36,450 nucleotides of DNA from Lachnospiraceae bacterium (GTDB taxonomy: Bacteria; Bacillota; Clostridia; Lachnospirales; Lachnospiraceae), in the NCBI GenBank assembly GCA_030540075.1, contig JAUNWX010000021.1, positions 1-36,450 of the forward strand, read 5' to 3'. How positions within the stretch are numbered: the first letter of the stretch is position 1; each line of letters starts with the position of its first letter. The position numbers and the translations under genes are program-made. Shown one piece after another: positions 8,306-16,905 of this stretch. The notes beneath the pieces were generated by a model. It did no database searches, was not told where the DNA came from, and worked only from the letters and a program-made list of their open reading frames with translations.

Positions 8306-11026
8306 TCAGTGTGCGGCATCCCAGTTTTCGCCCACATTCGCGTCGGCGACGAGCTCGACGGCGAGGTCGACGGCGTGCTGCATCTTATCGATGAGGAGGG
8401 CCTTTACGGCCTCCTGCTCGGCGACCGGTGCTTCGATCAGAAGCTCATCGTGCACCTGGAGCACGATGCGGGAATCATAACCACCCGCACAGAGCGCACG
8501 GTTCACCTCGTTCATCGCCTTCTTCATGATGTCGGCGGCACTGCCCTGAATCGGGGAGTTCATCGCGACACGCTCACTGAAGCTGCGGCGCATGAAATTC
8601 GAGGCATTGATGTCCGGCACCGGCCGGCGACGCCCGAAGATCGTCTTCACATAGCCGTGCTCGTGCGCAAACGCCACCTCCCCATCGAGGTACTTCTTGA
8701 CATCCGGATACGCCGCGAAATAGCGCTCGATGTACTCCTTCGCCTCGCTCCGGCTGATGCTGAGACCCTCGCTGAGTCCGAAGGCCGAGATACCGTAGAC
8801 GATACCGAAGTTGACCGCCTTCGCGTTCCGGCGCAGCTCCGGCGTCACCTCCTCGAGCGGCACATGGAAGACCTGCGACGCCGTCACGGCATGAATATCG
8901 CTCGCATCCTTGTACGCCGCGATCAGCTTCGCATCGCCCGAGAGCGACGCAAGGATACGGAGCTCGACCTGCGAGTAATCGGCGTCGATGAAGACGCAGC
9001 CCGGCTTCGGCACGAAAACGGTACGGAAACGGCGACCCAGCTCCGTCCGCACCGGGATGTTCTGCAGGTTCGGATTCGTCGACGAGATGCGCCCCGTCGC
9101 GGTCACCATCTGATTGAACTCGCCATGGATGCGCCCATCCGCCTGAATAAAGTTCAGGAGCCCCTCCGCATAGGTCGAATTCAGCTTCGTCAGCGTACGG
9201 TAATTCAGGATATCCGCCACGATCTCGTGGTCCTCGGCGAGCTTCTCAAGCACATCCGCCGCGGTCGAGTAACCGGACTTCGTCTTCTTGCCGCCCTTCA
9301 TGCCGAGCTTTCCGAACAGGATCTCCCCGAGCTGCTTCGGCGAGTTGATGTTGAATTCCTCGCCCGCCTCCGCGTAGATCCGCGCCTGCAGCGCCTCGAT
9401 CCCGGCCCGAAGCTCCACGCCATAGTCGACGAGCGCCTGCTTATCGACGAGGATACCGGCCCGCTGCATGTCGTACAGTGTATACACGAGCGGCATCTCG
9501 ATCTCCTCATAGAGCGTCCGCTCCTCGAGCTCCTCCAGCTTCGCGAAAATCTTCTTCGCACTGCGGAGCGCCACGATCGCGCTGTACGCCGCCATGGTGC
9601 ACGCCACCGGATCCGCACAGCTGCCGTCGGCATCCGTGTTGAAGCCCGCCACCTGCGCACCGTCGCCTGCATTGGCCTCGTCGCCCGTAAACGGATTCAG
9701 ACAATGCGGACGGTCCTTCAGATCGTCACGGAGCTCTTTTTCCGATGGCAGCGTGAGGCCCATGAAATCGCGGGCGAGGTCCTCGTAGCAGTAGCTGTCC
9801 TTCAGCGGATTGATGACGTAGGCCGCGAGCGCGAGGTCGTAGACATGGCTCTCCGGCGCGAAGGCACAGTGATAGAGCGCCTGCTTCAGGTTCATGGTGT
9901 ACAGCTGCACACCGTCCTTCTCCGCAAGCGCACGAAGCTCCTCCTGCCAGTCGAAGCCGTAAAAATGGTAGCTGCGGTCACCGTCGAGCGCGAAGTAGAG
10001 CTCTTCCCCGGCGATGGCGAAGCCGGCCCGGCCCTCACTCGCCGCGTCCCGGAAGGCAATGCGCGCCATGTACGGGTCGTCAACCTCCTTGAGGCCCGAC
10101 AGATCCAGCTTCTGCTCCGCCGCGAGGTCGAGGCTCGACACATCGAAGCGCTTTAGGAGCGACTTCAGCTCCAGCCGCTTCACAAACTCGAAGGAGTCTG
10201 CATTGAACATGTTCTCGACGCGGGCGTCATCGTAATCGAAGTCGATCGGGGCGTCAATGCAGATGGTCGCGAGGGTCTTCGACAGCGCGGCACTCGCCCA
10301 CTCATCGATCAGCATCTGCGCGGCCTTCGGCTTCCGCGGCACCTTGAACTCCGGGTCCCCGGCAAGTGCTGCCTCGTGTGCGGCCTCGATGGTATGGTAC
10401 TTCGTGATGATCCACTCCGCGGACTTCGGACCGAGGCCCGGCACGCCCGGGATGTTATCGGAGGTGTCGCCCATCAGTGCCTTCAGGTCGATGAACTCGA
10501 GCGGCGTCACGCCCCACTCCTTCACCACATCGTCCGGATAGTAATTGTAGACCGTCGTCACGCCCTTCGCCGTCTTCGGCAGACAGATCTTGATCTTCTC
10601 ATCCGCGAGCTGCAGGAGGTCGCGGTCACCGGAGACGATCGTCACCTCCACGCCCTCCTTCTGGCAGCGCTTCGCGATGGTACCGAGGAGGTCATCCGCC
10701 TCGTAGCCACCCTTCATGAGGAGCGGAATGTGCATCGAACGCAGCACCTCCTGCATCAGCGGAATCTGCTCGTGCAGCTCCGGCGGCATCGGCTTCCGCG
10801 TCCCCTTGTAGGCATCAAACATCTTGTGGCGGAAGGTCGGCTCATGCACATCGAAGGCCACCGCCAGATGATCCGCCTGCTCCTGATCCAGCACCTTCAG
10901 AAGGATATTCAGGAAACCATAGACCGCATTCGTATGCAGCCCCTGCGAATTCGTCAGCTCCGGGATCCCGTAAAACGCCCGGGACATGATGCTGTGTCCA
11001 TCGATCAGTAAAATCTTATCCGTCAA
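8306..11026 (-). CDS. polA: DNA polymerase I
   Basis: A 906-residue family A polymerase for Okazaki fragment processing and repair. Order: 5'-nuclease domain at about 1-290 (LLIDGHSIMSRAFY, and the helix-hairpin-helix GVPGLGPKSAEW), a 3'-5' exonuclease-like domain at about 310-500, and the polymerase domain to the end with motif A DYSQVELR, motif B RRNAKAVNFGIVYG and motif C QVHDEL. The exonuclease-like domain lacks the acidic DxE of its first motif, so proofreading is probably lost, as in many Firmicutes. The start is a TTG at 11026 behind a strong GAGGAGG; no ATG fits better. Confidence 0.97.
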   Translation of the reverse strand: MTDKILLIDGHSIMSRAFYGIPELTNSQGLHTNAVYGFLNILLKVLDQEQADHLAVAFDVHEPTFRHKMFDAYKGTRKPMPPELHEQIPLMQEVLRSMHIPLLMKGGYEADDLLGTIAKRCQKEGVEVTIVSGDRDLLQLADEKIKICLPKTAKGVTTVYNYYPDDVVKEWGVTPLEFIDLKALMGDTSDNIPGVPGLGPKSAEWIITKYHTIEAAHEAALAGDPEFKVPRKPKAAQMLIDEWASAALSKTLATICIDAPIDFDYDDARVENMFNADSFEFVKRLELKSLLKRFDVSSLDLAAEQKLDLSGLKEVDDPYMARIAFRDAASEGRAGFAIAGEELYFALDGDRSYHFYGFDWQEELRALAEKDGVQLYTMNLKQALYHCAFAPESHVYDLALAAYVINPLKDSYCYEDLARDFMGLTLPSEKELRDDLKDRPHCLNPFTGDEANAGDGAQVAGFNTDADGSCADPVACTMAAYSAIVALRSAKKIFAKLEELEERTLYEEIEMPLVYTLYDMQRAGILVDKQALVDYGVELRAGIEALQARIYAEAGEEFNINSPKQLGEILFGKLGMKGGKKTKSGYSTAADVLEKLAEDHEIVADILNYRTLTKLNSTYAEGLLNFIQADGRIHGEFNQMVTATGRISSTNPNLQNIPVRTELGRRFRTVFVPKPGCVFIDADYSQVELRILASLSGDAKLIAAYKDASDIHAVTASQVFHVPLEEVTPELRRNAKAVNFGIVYGISAFGLSEGLSISRSEAKEYIERYFAAYPDVKKYLDGEVAFAHEHGYVKTIFGRRRPVPDINASNFMRRSFSERVAMNSPIQGSAADIMKKAMNEVNRALCAGGYDSRIVLQVHDELLIEAPVAEQEAVKALLIDKMQHAVDLAVELVADANVGENWDAAH

Positions 11027-11108
11027 CTCTCTTCCTCCTCAAACGATCGAAACCATATACCATTCACATCCGATACGATCAGAACCGGACGCTGTCATAA
11101 GCGGCTGT

Positions 11109-11133
11109 CGATATCCGACAGCCACGAAAATAC
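11109..11133. other. Hairpin between the zinc-finger gene and polA
   Basis: GGCTGTCG/CGACAGCC forms an 8-bp stem with a short loop in the 110-bp spacer before polA. There is no T-run on either strand, so it is not a standard terminator. It may be a processing or leader structure. Confidence 0.4.
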
Positions 11134-11136
11134 CTG

Positions 11137-11475
11137 CTACAGAAACCAGATCCGAAGCTGCAGAAGCAGCGTCACCAGCACCGCCCAGAACACCACCGAA
11201 TCCGCCGCCATCCGGATGATCCGGATCGCGTGGATACGGAACAGATAAAAGCGCGTATCCAACAGCTGTCGCCGGAAGGACCCGTCGATGTTCAGATTCG
11301 AATCATCCACCGCATCCAGCTTCTGCACACCACTGTAGACCATATGCGTGATCCGCAGCTCCTCCATGCACTCATCGCACTCCGAAATATGCTCCATAAA
11401 CTCCTGCAGCTTCTCATCCGACAGCTTGTTATTCAGATAATCGTAAATGCACTTCCGTGCTTCCAGACAGGTCAT
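11137..11475 (-). CDS. Zinc-finger (anti-sigma-like) small membrane protein
   Basis: A 112-residue protein with an N-terminal HxxxCxxC site (EFMEHISECDECMEEL) like the zinc-binding domain of anti-sigma factors (zf-HC2), and one C-terminal membrane helix (VVFWAVLVTLLLQL). This suggests a cytoplasmic zinc domain tethered to the membrane. No sigma-factor gene is adjacent, so an anti-sigma role is only a possibility. The ATG at 11475 begins at the domain but its ribosome site (GAGG, 14 nt away) is poor. The frame continues upstream into the antisense of the tRNA-Leu gene, which I take as spurious. Confidence 0.6.
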   Translation of the reverse strand: MTCLEARKCIYDYLNNKLSDEKLQEFMEHISECDECMEELRITHMVYSGVQKLDAVDDSNLNIDGSFRRQLLDTRFYLFRIHAIRIIRMAADSVVFWAVLVTLLLQLRIWFL

Positions 11476-11482
11476 AATCGAC

Positions 11483-11511
11483 TTGAAAACCTCGCAATTA
11501 TATGCTAAATT
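11483..11511 (+). promoter_or_regulatory. Promoter of tRNA-Leu
   Basis: TTGAAA, a 17-bp spacer and TAAATT on the plus strand end 31 nt before the mature tRNA 5' end. The -35 is good and the -10 moderate. It lies between the divergent zinc-finger start and the tRNA. Confidence 0.5.
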
Positions 11512-11542
11512 CTGTGTGTTGTCCTCGCGTAACACAGGACTC

Positions 11543-11625
11543 GCCGCCATGGCGGAATGGCAGACGCGTCAGACTCAAAATCTGATAATGGTAACATTGT
11601 GTGGGTTCAAGTCCCACTGGCGGCA
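11543..11625 (+). tRNA. tRNA-Leu (anticodon CAA)
   Basis: An 83-nt class II tRNA. The acceptor stem GCCGCCA/TGGCGGC, anticodon stem TCAGA/TCTGA with loop CTCAAAA (anticodon CAA, reads UUG), a long variable arm, and the T-loop GTTCAAGTC are all present, with discriminator A. The 3' CCA is not encoded. It is the only plus-strand gene in the window, opposite to all the protein genes. Confidence 0.96.
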
Positions 11626-11662
11626 TCGAGCTCGGACCTTTGGTCCGGGCTCGATGTTGTTT
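11625..11662 (+). terminator. Terminator after tRNA-Leu
   Basis: ATCGAGCTCGGACC pairs with GGTCCGGGCTCGAT around a 3-nt loop (14 bp, one G·U pair), followed by GTTGTTT. It starts at the last base of the tRNA. Confidence 0.75.
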
Positions 11663-11746
11663 AAGCCATCCCATTAAAAGTATCCTTAGTTTAGAATATC
11701 CACATCGATTAATCAAGAAGAGCATTTGAGCCATATGTTTGCAAAT

Positions 11747-11964
11747 CCCGGAGGACAGCCACCGGAAGCCATACGGAGAGGACGTGAAAAAGCAAAATTG
11801 TCCCCCTTAGAACCAGTTGGAGAATTTTTCCTTAGCACTCTCTGCAACACTGAGTTTTCCTCAAGAAAACTCAGTCGTTTGCAGAGAGCCTACTGGTTCT
11901 TAGGGGGACAATTTTAGATTCTTCCGTCCTCGCAGTACTGTGCTTCCGGTGGCTGCCCTCCGGG
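11747..11964 (-). repeat. Large palindromic element, copy A (3' of upp)
   Basis: A 218-bp imperfect palindrome folding into one long hairpin. From the ends inward: outer stem CCCGGAGG.../...CCTCCGGG extended by about 17 bp; internal loop CATACGGAG opposite CGCAGTACTGT; short stem AGGACG/CGTCCT; a second loop; a 24-bp stem AAAATTGTCCCC.../...GGGGACAATTTT; a one-sided bulge of about 20 nt ending TTTTTCCTTAGCA; stem CTCTCTGCAA; and a 10-bp tip CTGAGTTTTC with 5-nt loop CTCAA. It begins 20 bp after the upp stop. The tRNA-to-upp interval holds this element and otherwise nothing I can identify. Compared with copies B and C the stems differ but stay paired. Strand is assigned by its position after minus-strand genes. 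Confidence 0.85.
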
Positions 11965-11984
11965 CACTGCGGCCAGGCTGCTAT

Positions 11985-12629
11985 TTACTTCGTACCGAAG
12001 ATACGGTCGCCGGCATCGCCCAGACCCGGGCAGATGTATGCGTTCTCGTTCAGGCAGCGGTCGAGGTTTCCGACGTAGATCTGTACATCCGGGTGTGCCT
12101 CGGCGAGACGCTTCACGCCCTCCGGTGCCGCGATGATGCAGATGAACTTGATCTTCTTGCCGCCGTGCTTCTTGATCTGGTCGATGGCGTCGACAGCGGA
12201 GCCACCGGTCGCCAGCATTGGATCACAGACGACGATCTGACGCTCCTCGATCGGGTTCGGCAGCTTGCAGAAGTACTCGACCGGCTGATGCGTGGTCTCG
12301 TCACGATACATGCCGATGTGACCGATCTTTGCGCTCGGAACGAGTGCGGTCAGGCCGGATACCATGCCGAGGCCGGCACGAAGGATCGGCACGATGGCGA
12401 GCTTACGGCCAGCCAGCATCTCGACCTCAGCGGTCTCGATCGGGGTTTCGAGCTCGACGGTCTTCGTCGGCAGATCGGACAGCGCCTCGAAGCCCATCAG
12501 CATCGCGATCTCCTCGACGAGCTGACGGAACTCGTTGGTTCCGGTGTGCTTATCACGCAGAAGGGAAATCTTGTGCGTAAGCAGCGGGTGGTGCATGATG
12601 TGTACATTTGCTCCGAAATTATTTTCCAT
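11985..12629 (-). CDS. upp: Uracil phosphoribosyltransferase
   Basis: A 214-residue enzyme making UMP from uracil and PRPP (pyrimidine salvage, cytoplasm). The PRPP site [16 protein letters not shown] and the C-terminal uracil-binding [13 protein letters not shown] are intact, and the length is standard. The ATG at 12629 follows AAGGAG by 6 nt; an in-frame ATG 30 nt upstream lacks a site. It follows the hexapeptide-repeat gene by 48 bp and ends 20 bp before palindromic copy A. Confidence 0.96.
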   Translation of the reverse strand: MENNFGANVHIMHHPLLTHKISLLRDKHTGTNEFRQLVEEIAMLMGFEALSDLPTKTVELETPIETAEVEMLAGRKLAIVPILRAGLGMVSGLTALVPSAKIGHIGMYRDETTHQPVEYFCKLPNPIEERQIVVCDPMLATGGSAVDAIDQIKKHGGKKIKFICIIAAPEGVKRLAEAHPDVQIYVGNLDRCLNENAYICPGLGDAGDRIFGTK

Positions 12630-12677
12630 GATAAACTCCTTTGATATGTGTTCCGGCATCCGCCGGTAGATAACGAA

Positions 12678-13355
12678 TCAGTGCTTCGCGACGATCTCCA
12701 CCTCGCCCTTCGACTTGTAGATGCTGTCTGCATCCACGCAGCCGCGCACCGAGCTCAGCGGGTAGACGTTCGTGTTGCGGCCGATGACGGTGCCCGGGTT
12801 CAGGATGGAGCCGCAGCCCACCTCGACATGGTCGCTCAGCATCGCGCCGAACTTCTTGAGCCCGGTCTCGATGTCGCCGTCCTCGGTGTGTACCACGACG
12901 AGCTTCTTGTCCGACTTCACGTTCGAGGTCAGGGACGCCGCGCCCATGTGGGACTTGTAGCCGAGGATTGAATCCCCGACATAATTATAGTGCGGAACCT
13001 GCACGTTGTCGAAGATCACGACATTTTTCAGCTCGCAGCTGTTGCCGATCACGCAGTGCTTTCCGACCATGATGTTCCCGCGCAGGAATGCACACTGCCG
13101 CACCTCGGTCTCCGGCCCGATGATGATATACTCCGCGAGGTACGCGGACTCAAATACCGTCGCACTCTTATGTACCCAGACGTGCGGCTTCACCTCGTCA
13201 TACTCGTCCTTCGGAAGCGTCGGACCGTACGCCGCGATAAAATCGTGGATCTTCGAAAGCGCCTCCCACGGATACGTGAGGCCCTCGAAAATCGCCCCTG
13301 CCTCCGTATACTGGAGGTCATACATCGCCGCAATCGTTACATCTTCTTTTTTCAT
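12678..13355 (-). CDS. Left-handed beta-helix (hexapeptide repeat) protein, GlmU C-domain-like
   Basis: A 225-residue protein. After an N-terminal helical region (about 1-55) come hexapeptide-type repeats (VWVHKSATVFESAYLAEYII onward) and a segment YVGDSILGYKSHMGAASLTS resembling the acetyltransferase half of GlmU. There is no nucleotidyltransferase domain, so it is likely a stand-alone acyl- or nucleotide-sugar-related transferase. Substrate is unknown. It begins 18 bp after topB and has a weak AGAAGAAAA ribosome site, so it is probably translated from the topB message. Confidence 0.75.
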   Translation of the reverse strand: MKKEDVTIAAMYDLQYTEAGAIFEGLTYPWEALSKIHDFIAAYGPTLPKDEYDEVKPHVWVHKSATVFESAYLAEYIIIGPETEVRQCAFLRGNIMVGKHCVIGNSCELKNVVIFDNVQVPHYNYVGDSILGYKSHMGAASLTSNVKSDKKLVVVHTEDGDIETGLKKFGAMLSDHVEVGCGSILNPGTVIGRNTNVYPLSSVRGCVDADSIYKSKGEVEIVAKH

Positions 13356-13373
13356 ATTTTCTTCTTTCTTTTA

Positions 13374-15458
13374 TTATAATGCCCGGATCTTCTCCGTCCG
13401 GCTGCGGACGAAGTCCTCGAGCTTCTCCATGTACTCGGCCTCGGTGATCGTGCCGTCCGCCACCTCCGACAGCCCCATCTCCCAGGAGGCGGTCAGCTTC
13501 GGATTCAGCAGATGCGGCACCGAAATCTTCACATAATACGCGATGTACTCACCGAGCTTCGTCGGCGACAGCACCTGCGTCTTCTTCTGCAGCGCGATAT
13601 ATTTGTTGTCCACGAGCTTCGTGAGGATGCCCGCACGCGTCGCACTGGTGCCGATGCCCGCGCCCTTGATCTGCGCCCGCAGCTCTTCATCCTCGATGAG
13701 GTTGCCGGCGTTCTCCATCGCGAGGATCATCGATCCGGAGGTGTAGCGCTTCGGCGGCGCGGTTTCGCCCTCCTTCACGCGGAGCGTCTCGAGCTGCAGC
13801 TTCTGCCCCTTCCGGAGCTTCAGCAGCGCCTCGCTCAGGCTTCGGTTGTCGCCCTCATCTTCGCTCTCACCCCCGTTTTCCGGGCCAATGCTTCCATCCG
13901 AAGACATCATCGTGGCGCCGTCCGGTCCCGCTGCCGAAGCAGCCTCGGTGGAAGCCATCGACGTGGTGGTGCCTGCATTGGCCGAATCCGCTGCCGGGGA
14001 CGCGCCACCGAGGGCGGCACTCCGGCGTACGTCGGCGACCTTCAGATAGCCCTCTTCCTTCAAGGCACGGGAGCCCACGCTGAAGGTCTCGCCCTGGCAG
14101 TCGATCGTCAGCGCGATGCGCTCGTAGATCGCCGGCGGAAAGAAAATCGAGAGGAAGCGACGGCAGACGAGCTCGTACACCTTCTTCGAGAGCGGCTTCA
14201 GCGACTGGTACTCGCGCTGGCCCTGACCGGTCGGGATGATCGCGTAGTGGTCGGCGATCTTCTTGTCGTCGACGTAACGGGTCTTCGCGATGGTTTTAAA
14301 GCTGCCGGACGACAGGATCTCCTGCGCCTGCGGGGCCACCGGTGCGTAATTCGCGATGCCGCGGATGTTCTTCTCGATCTCCTTCGAAACGGCGGTCGAA
14401 AGCACACGCGCATCGGTACGCGGGTAGGTGGTCAGCTTCTTCTCGTAGAGCTCCTGCGCGATGGCGAGGGTCTCATCCGGGCTGATCTTGAACATCTTCG
14501 CGCAGTCGTTCTGCAGCTCCGCGAGATTATAGAGCAGCGGCGGATTCTTCGTTTCCTTCTTCTTCGTGACGCCAGTCACGGTCGCCTCACACGGAAACGG
14601 CATGAAGCTCTTCATGAATTCAGCGGCGCGCTCCGGCTTCAGGAAGCCCTTGCCGTCGTAGATGTCCGTCGGACTGTAGCGCGGCGACTGCTCCGACGGC
14701 TTCCAGTCCGCGCTCAGCTTCGCGCCCTCCCCGAGGGCGAAATCCCCGAGGATACGGTAGAAGGTCGTCTTCTGGAAGGCTCGGATCTCCTGCTCACGCT
14801 TGACGATCATGCCGAGGACACAGGTCATGACGCGGCCGACGGCCACGGTCATCTTCTCCTCCGGCTTCATGCCGAGCTGCTGCTTGATCCGGTAGCGGTA
14901 CTTGAGCGAGAGCGCACGGCTGAAGTTGATGCCCATGAGGTAGTCCTCCTTCGCGCGGCTGAACGCCGCCGCGGACAGGTGATCATACTCGCTGTCGAGC
15001 TTCGCCTCCCGGATGCCGCGGAGGATCTCCTCGTTCGTCTGGGAATCGATCCAGACACGACGGCGCTCCTTCTCCTTCGGCACCTCCGCCATCATATCGA
15101 CGAGCCGGTAGATGTACTCTCCCTCGCGGGCACTATCGGTGCAGATATAGATGGTTTCGACATCCGGACGGTTGAGCTGCTTCGCGACGACCGCAAACTG
15201 CTTCGCCGTACTCTTACTGACCTCGTATTTCCATTCATCCGCCTTCGGGATGAACGGGAGCGTGTCGAAGCTCCACTTCTGGAACTTCTCATCGTACGCC
15301 GCCGGATAGCTGAGCTGTACGAGGTGACCCACGCACCAGGTCACCACATAATCTTCATTTTCCAGGAAGCCGTCGCCGCGCCGGACGTTCTTCATCCCGA
15401 GCGCCTGCGCGAACTGCTGCGCCACCGACGGCTTCTCTGCGATAAATAATTTCTTCAA
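13374..15458 (-). CDS. topB: DNA topoisomerase III (type IA)
   Basis: A 694-residue type IA topoisomerase that passes single strands and resolves recombination or replication intermediates. The Toprim start KKLFIAEKPSVAQQFA and acidic motif TDSAREGEY are at the N-terminus; the active-site tyrosine lies in TYPRTDARVLST near residue 360; GAGIGTSATRAGI follows later. No C-terminal zinc fingers are present. A low-complexity Ala/Ser/Thr/Gly-rich then acidic stretch of about 56 residues (about 484-539) interrupts the domain before SLSEALLKLRKGQ. The start is a TTG at 15458 close behind GGGAGG; the GTG 12 nt upstream lies inside that site. Confidence 0.94.
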   Translation of the reverse strand: MKKLFIAEKPSVAQQFAQALGMKNVRRGDGFLENEDYVVTWCVGHLVQLSYPAAYDEKFQKWSFDTLPFIPKADEWKYEVSKSTAKQFAVVAKQLNRPDVETIYICTDSAREGEYIYRLVDMMAEVPKEKERRRVWIDSQTNEEILRGIREAKLDSEYDHLSAAAFSRAKEDYLMGINFSRALSLKYRYRIKQQLGMKPEEKMTVAVGRVMTCVLGMIVKREQEIRAFQKTTFYRILGDFALGEGAKLSADWKPSEQSPRYSPTDIYDGKGFLKPERAAEFMKSFMPFPCEATVTGVTKKKETKNPPLLYNLAELQNDCAKMFKISPDETLAIAQELYEKKLTTYPRTDARVLSTAVSKEIEKNIRGIANYAPVAPQAQEILSSGSFKTIAKTRYVDDKKIADHYAIIPTGQGQREYQSLKPLSKKVYELVCRRFLSIFFPPAIYERIALTIDCQGETFSVGSRALKEEGYLKVADVRRSAALGGASPAADSANAGTTTSMASTEAASAAGPDGATMMSSDGSIGPENGGESEDEGDNRSLSEALLKLRKGQKLQLETLRVKEGETAPPKRYTSGSMILAMENAGNLIEDEELRAQIKGAGIGTSATRAGILTKLVDNKYIALQKKTQVLSPTKLGEYIAYYVKISVPHLLNPKLTASWEMGLSEVADGTITEAEYMEKLEDFVRSRTEKIRAL

Positions 15459-15483
15459 TTCGCCTCCCACTGATCCATGTACG

Positions 15484-15510
15484 AGCGCCGGCTTCTGTCA
15501 GAAACCGGCG
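15484..15510 (-). other. Strong hairpin in the topB leader
   Basis: GCGCCGGTTTCTG pairs with CAGAAGCCGGCGC (13 bp, one G·U pair) about 26 nt upstream of the topB start. There is no T-run after it, so it is more likely a leader structure than a terminator for galM. Confidence 0.5.
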
Positions 15511-15631
15511 CGCAGCGTATAGTGCTTCTCTTATCCGTATTCATATATACGCTTGCTTTGCATAGCACAGCTGCAACATTCTGCGCCGCCCGTGGATATC
15601 CTGTGGGTGCTTCGAAAAGAAGTACTTCTGT

Positions 15632-16693
15632 TTACTGAAGCTCCCACTTGTAGATCGTCGTTGTGTCGTATTCCTCGCCGGCTTTCACGATGCTGGTCGG
15701 CCACTCCGGCTTATGCAGGCAGTCCGGATAATGCTGGGTCTCGAAGCAGTACGCGTGGCGTGGGCCGAAGTGCGCCCCGTTCTTCCCCTCGAAATCACCG
15801 CTCATGAAGTTCGCGGTATAGAACTGCATACCCTCGAGATCGGTATAGACGGACATCTTAATCCCCGACTCCTCCGCATACGCAGAGGCGACGAGACGTA
15901 CGTCCCCGTCATAGTCATTGAGCACCCAGTTATGATCGAAGCCGTGCGCAAACTTCAGCTGATCGAAGTCCGCGTTGATGTCGCGCGCGATCACCTTCTC
16001 GGTGGTGAAATCCATCGGGGTGCCGGCCACCGGCTCGATGCGACCGTACGGGATCGAAATCTCGCTGGCTGGTGTATAAGCGTCTGCATTGATCCAGACA
16101 CGCTGATTCATCGCGTCGCCGCTGTCGTAGCCGTTCAGGTTAAAGTACGCGTGGTTCGTCATGTTGAAGACGGTGTCCTGGTCGGCAGTCGCCTGATAGT
16201 GGATTTCGAGCGCGTCGTCCTCCGTCAGAGTATAGGTCACGGCCACCTCAGCAGCGCCCGGGAAGCCCTGATCGCCGTCCGGGGAATGCAGCGAGAAGAT
16301 CACGTAGCTGCCGAGACCGGCGTCTGCATAATCCGCGTCCCAGATGCGGCTTCGCCAGTAATCCGGACCGGAATGCAGGTTGTTTACACCGTGGTCGTTC
16401 GCCGCGAGCGCATAATGCTTTCCACCGAGATCGAAGCCCGCCTGACCGATACGGTTCGCGTTGCGGCCCACCGGCTCGCCCATGTGGCCCGGATTCGCGA
16501 GCAGGAGCTCGGCCTGGTCGACGCCCAGCACCACATCCCGCATGTTTCCGTCCTTATCACGCACCAACATCGTCAGCCAGGTACCACCGAGGTTTGTAAA
16601 GCTCGCCTCCGTACCATGCTGATTCGTAATCGTATATCGCTTCACCTCACGGCCATCCTTCAGTGTTCCAAGCACTGATTCCTTCACTGACAT
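15632..16693 (-). CDS. galM: Aldose 1-epimerase (mutarotase)
   Basis: A 353-residue GalM-type mutarotase interconverting alpha and beta forms of galactose or glucose, feeding galactokinase. Conserved stretches: GRNANRIGQAGF, NNLHSG (substrate His), FNMTNHAYFNLNG (catalytic His) and CFETQHYPDCLH (catalytic Glu). The length is typical. The ATG at 16693 has GGGAGGG upstream; an earlier in-frame ATG at 16747 lacks a good site. It has its own promoter and a leader of about 130 nt. It lies 10 kb from galKET rather than in that cluster. Confidence 0.93.
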   Translation of the reverse strand: MSVKESVLGTLKDGREVKRYTITNQHGTEASFTNLGGTWLTMLVRDKDGNMRDVVLGVDQAELLLANPGHMGEPVGRNANRIGQAGFDLGGKHYALAANDHGVNNLHSGPDYWRSRIWDADYADAGLGSYVIFSLHSPDGDQGFPGAAEVAVTYTLTEDDALEIHYQATADQDTVFNMTNHAYFNLNGYDSGDAMNQRVWINADAYTPASEISIPYGRIEPVAGTPMDFTTEKVIARDINADFDQLKFAHGFDHNWVLNDYDGDVRLVASAYAEESGIKMSVYTDLEGMQFYTANFMSGDFEGKNGAHFGPRHAYCFETQHYPDCLHKPEWPTSIVKAGEEYDTTTIYKWELQ

Positions 16694-16768
16694 CGCATGT
16701 CCCTCCCATCGAAGATGCACTATAGAAAATGCAGGGCAGATATCCATCGCCGATCACGATTACTCTCT

Positions 16769-16792
16769 CCGAACCCTTCTGCAGGGTTCCGG
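16769..16792 (-). other. Hairpin in the galM leader
   Basis: GAACCCT/AGGGTTC, extended by flanking G-C pairs, forms a short stem midway in the untranslated leader of galM. It may affect the mRNA; no riboswitch class is recognised. Confidence 0.35.
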
Positions 16793-16833
16793 ACGATCAA
16801 ACGTGTCATCAGCACTGCCCATAAACTGCAAGT

Positions 16834-16862
16834 ATTATACTCTATTTTCAGGCTTGTTTCTA
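16834..16862 (-). promoter_or_regulatory. Promoter of galM
   Basis: TAGAAA, a 17-bp spacer and a perfect TATAAT. The start site would be near 16827, directly downstream of the asd terminator. Confidence 0.6.
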
Positions 16863-16865
16863 CCA

Positions 16866-16895
16866 GAGAAAAGGCTCCGCATGACGCGGAGCCTT
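16866..16895 (-). terminator. Rho-independent terminator after asd
   Basis: AAGGCTCCGC pairs with GCGGAGCCTT around a 5-nt loop, followed by TTTTC on the minus strand, about 10 nt after the asd stop. Confidence 0.88.
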
Positions 16896-16905
16896 CAGCT
16901 AAATA

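Noticed and set aside
8309-10156. A 615-codon open frame on the plus strand opposite polA
   Set aside because: It lies wholly antisense to polA, has an Arg/Leu/His/Asp-rich composition typical of reverse-strand shadows in GC-rich genes, no ribosome site and no recognisable domain.
11476-11550. Upstream extension of the zinc-finger protein to an ATG at 11550
   Set aside because: The extra 25 residues would overlap the tRNA-Leu acceptor end in antisense, and the zinc-finger domain begins at the ATG at 11475.
13512-15449. A 645-codon plus-strand frame opposite topB, and similar long frames opposite parE, galT and parC
   Set aside because: Same reasons: full overlap with confident genes and compositional signs of antisense shadows.
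13374-15458. Toprim motif of TopB reads DSAREGE instead of DxDxE
   Set aside because: Many Firmicutes topoisomerase III enzymes have DxGREGE or similar, so loss of the second Asp is not evidence of inactivation.
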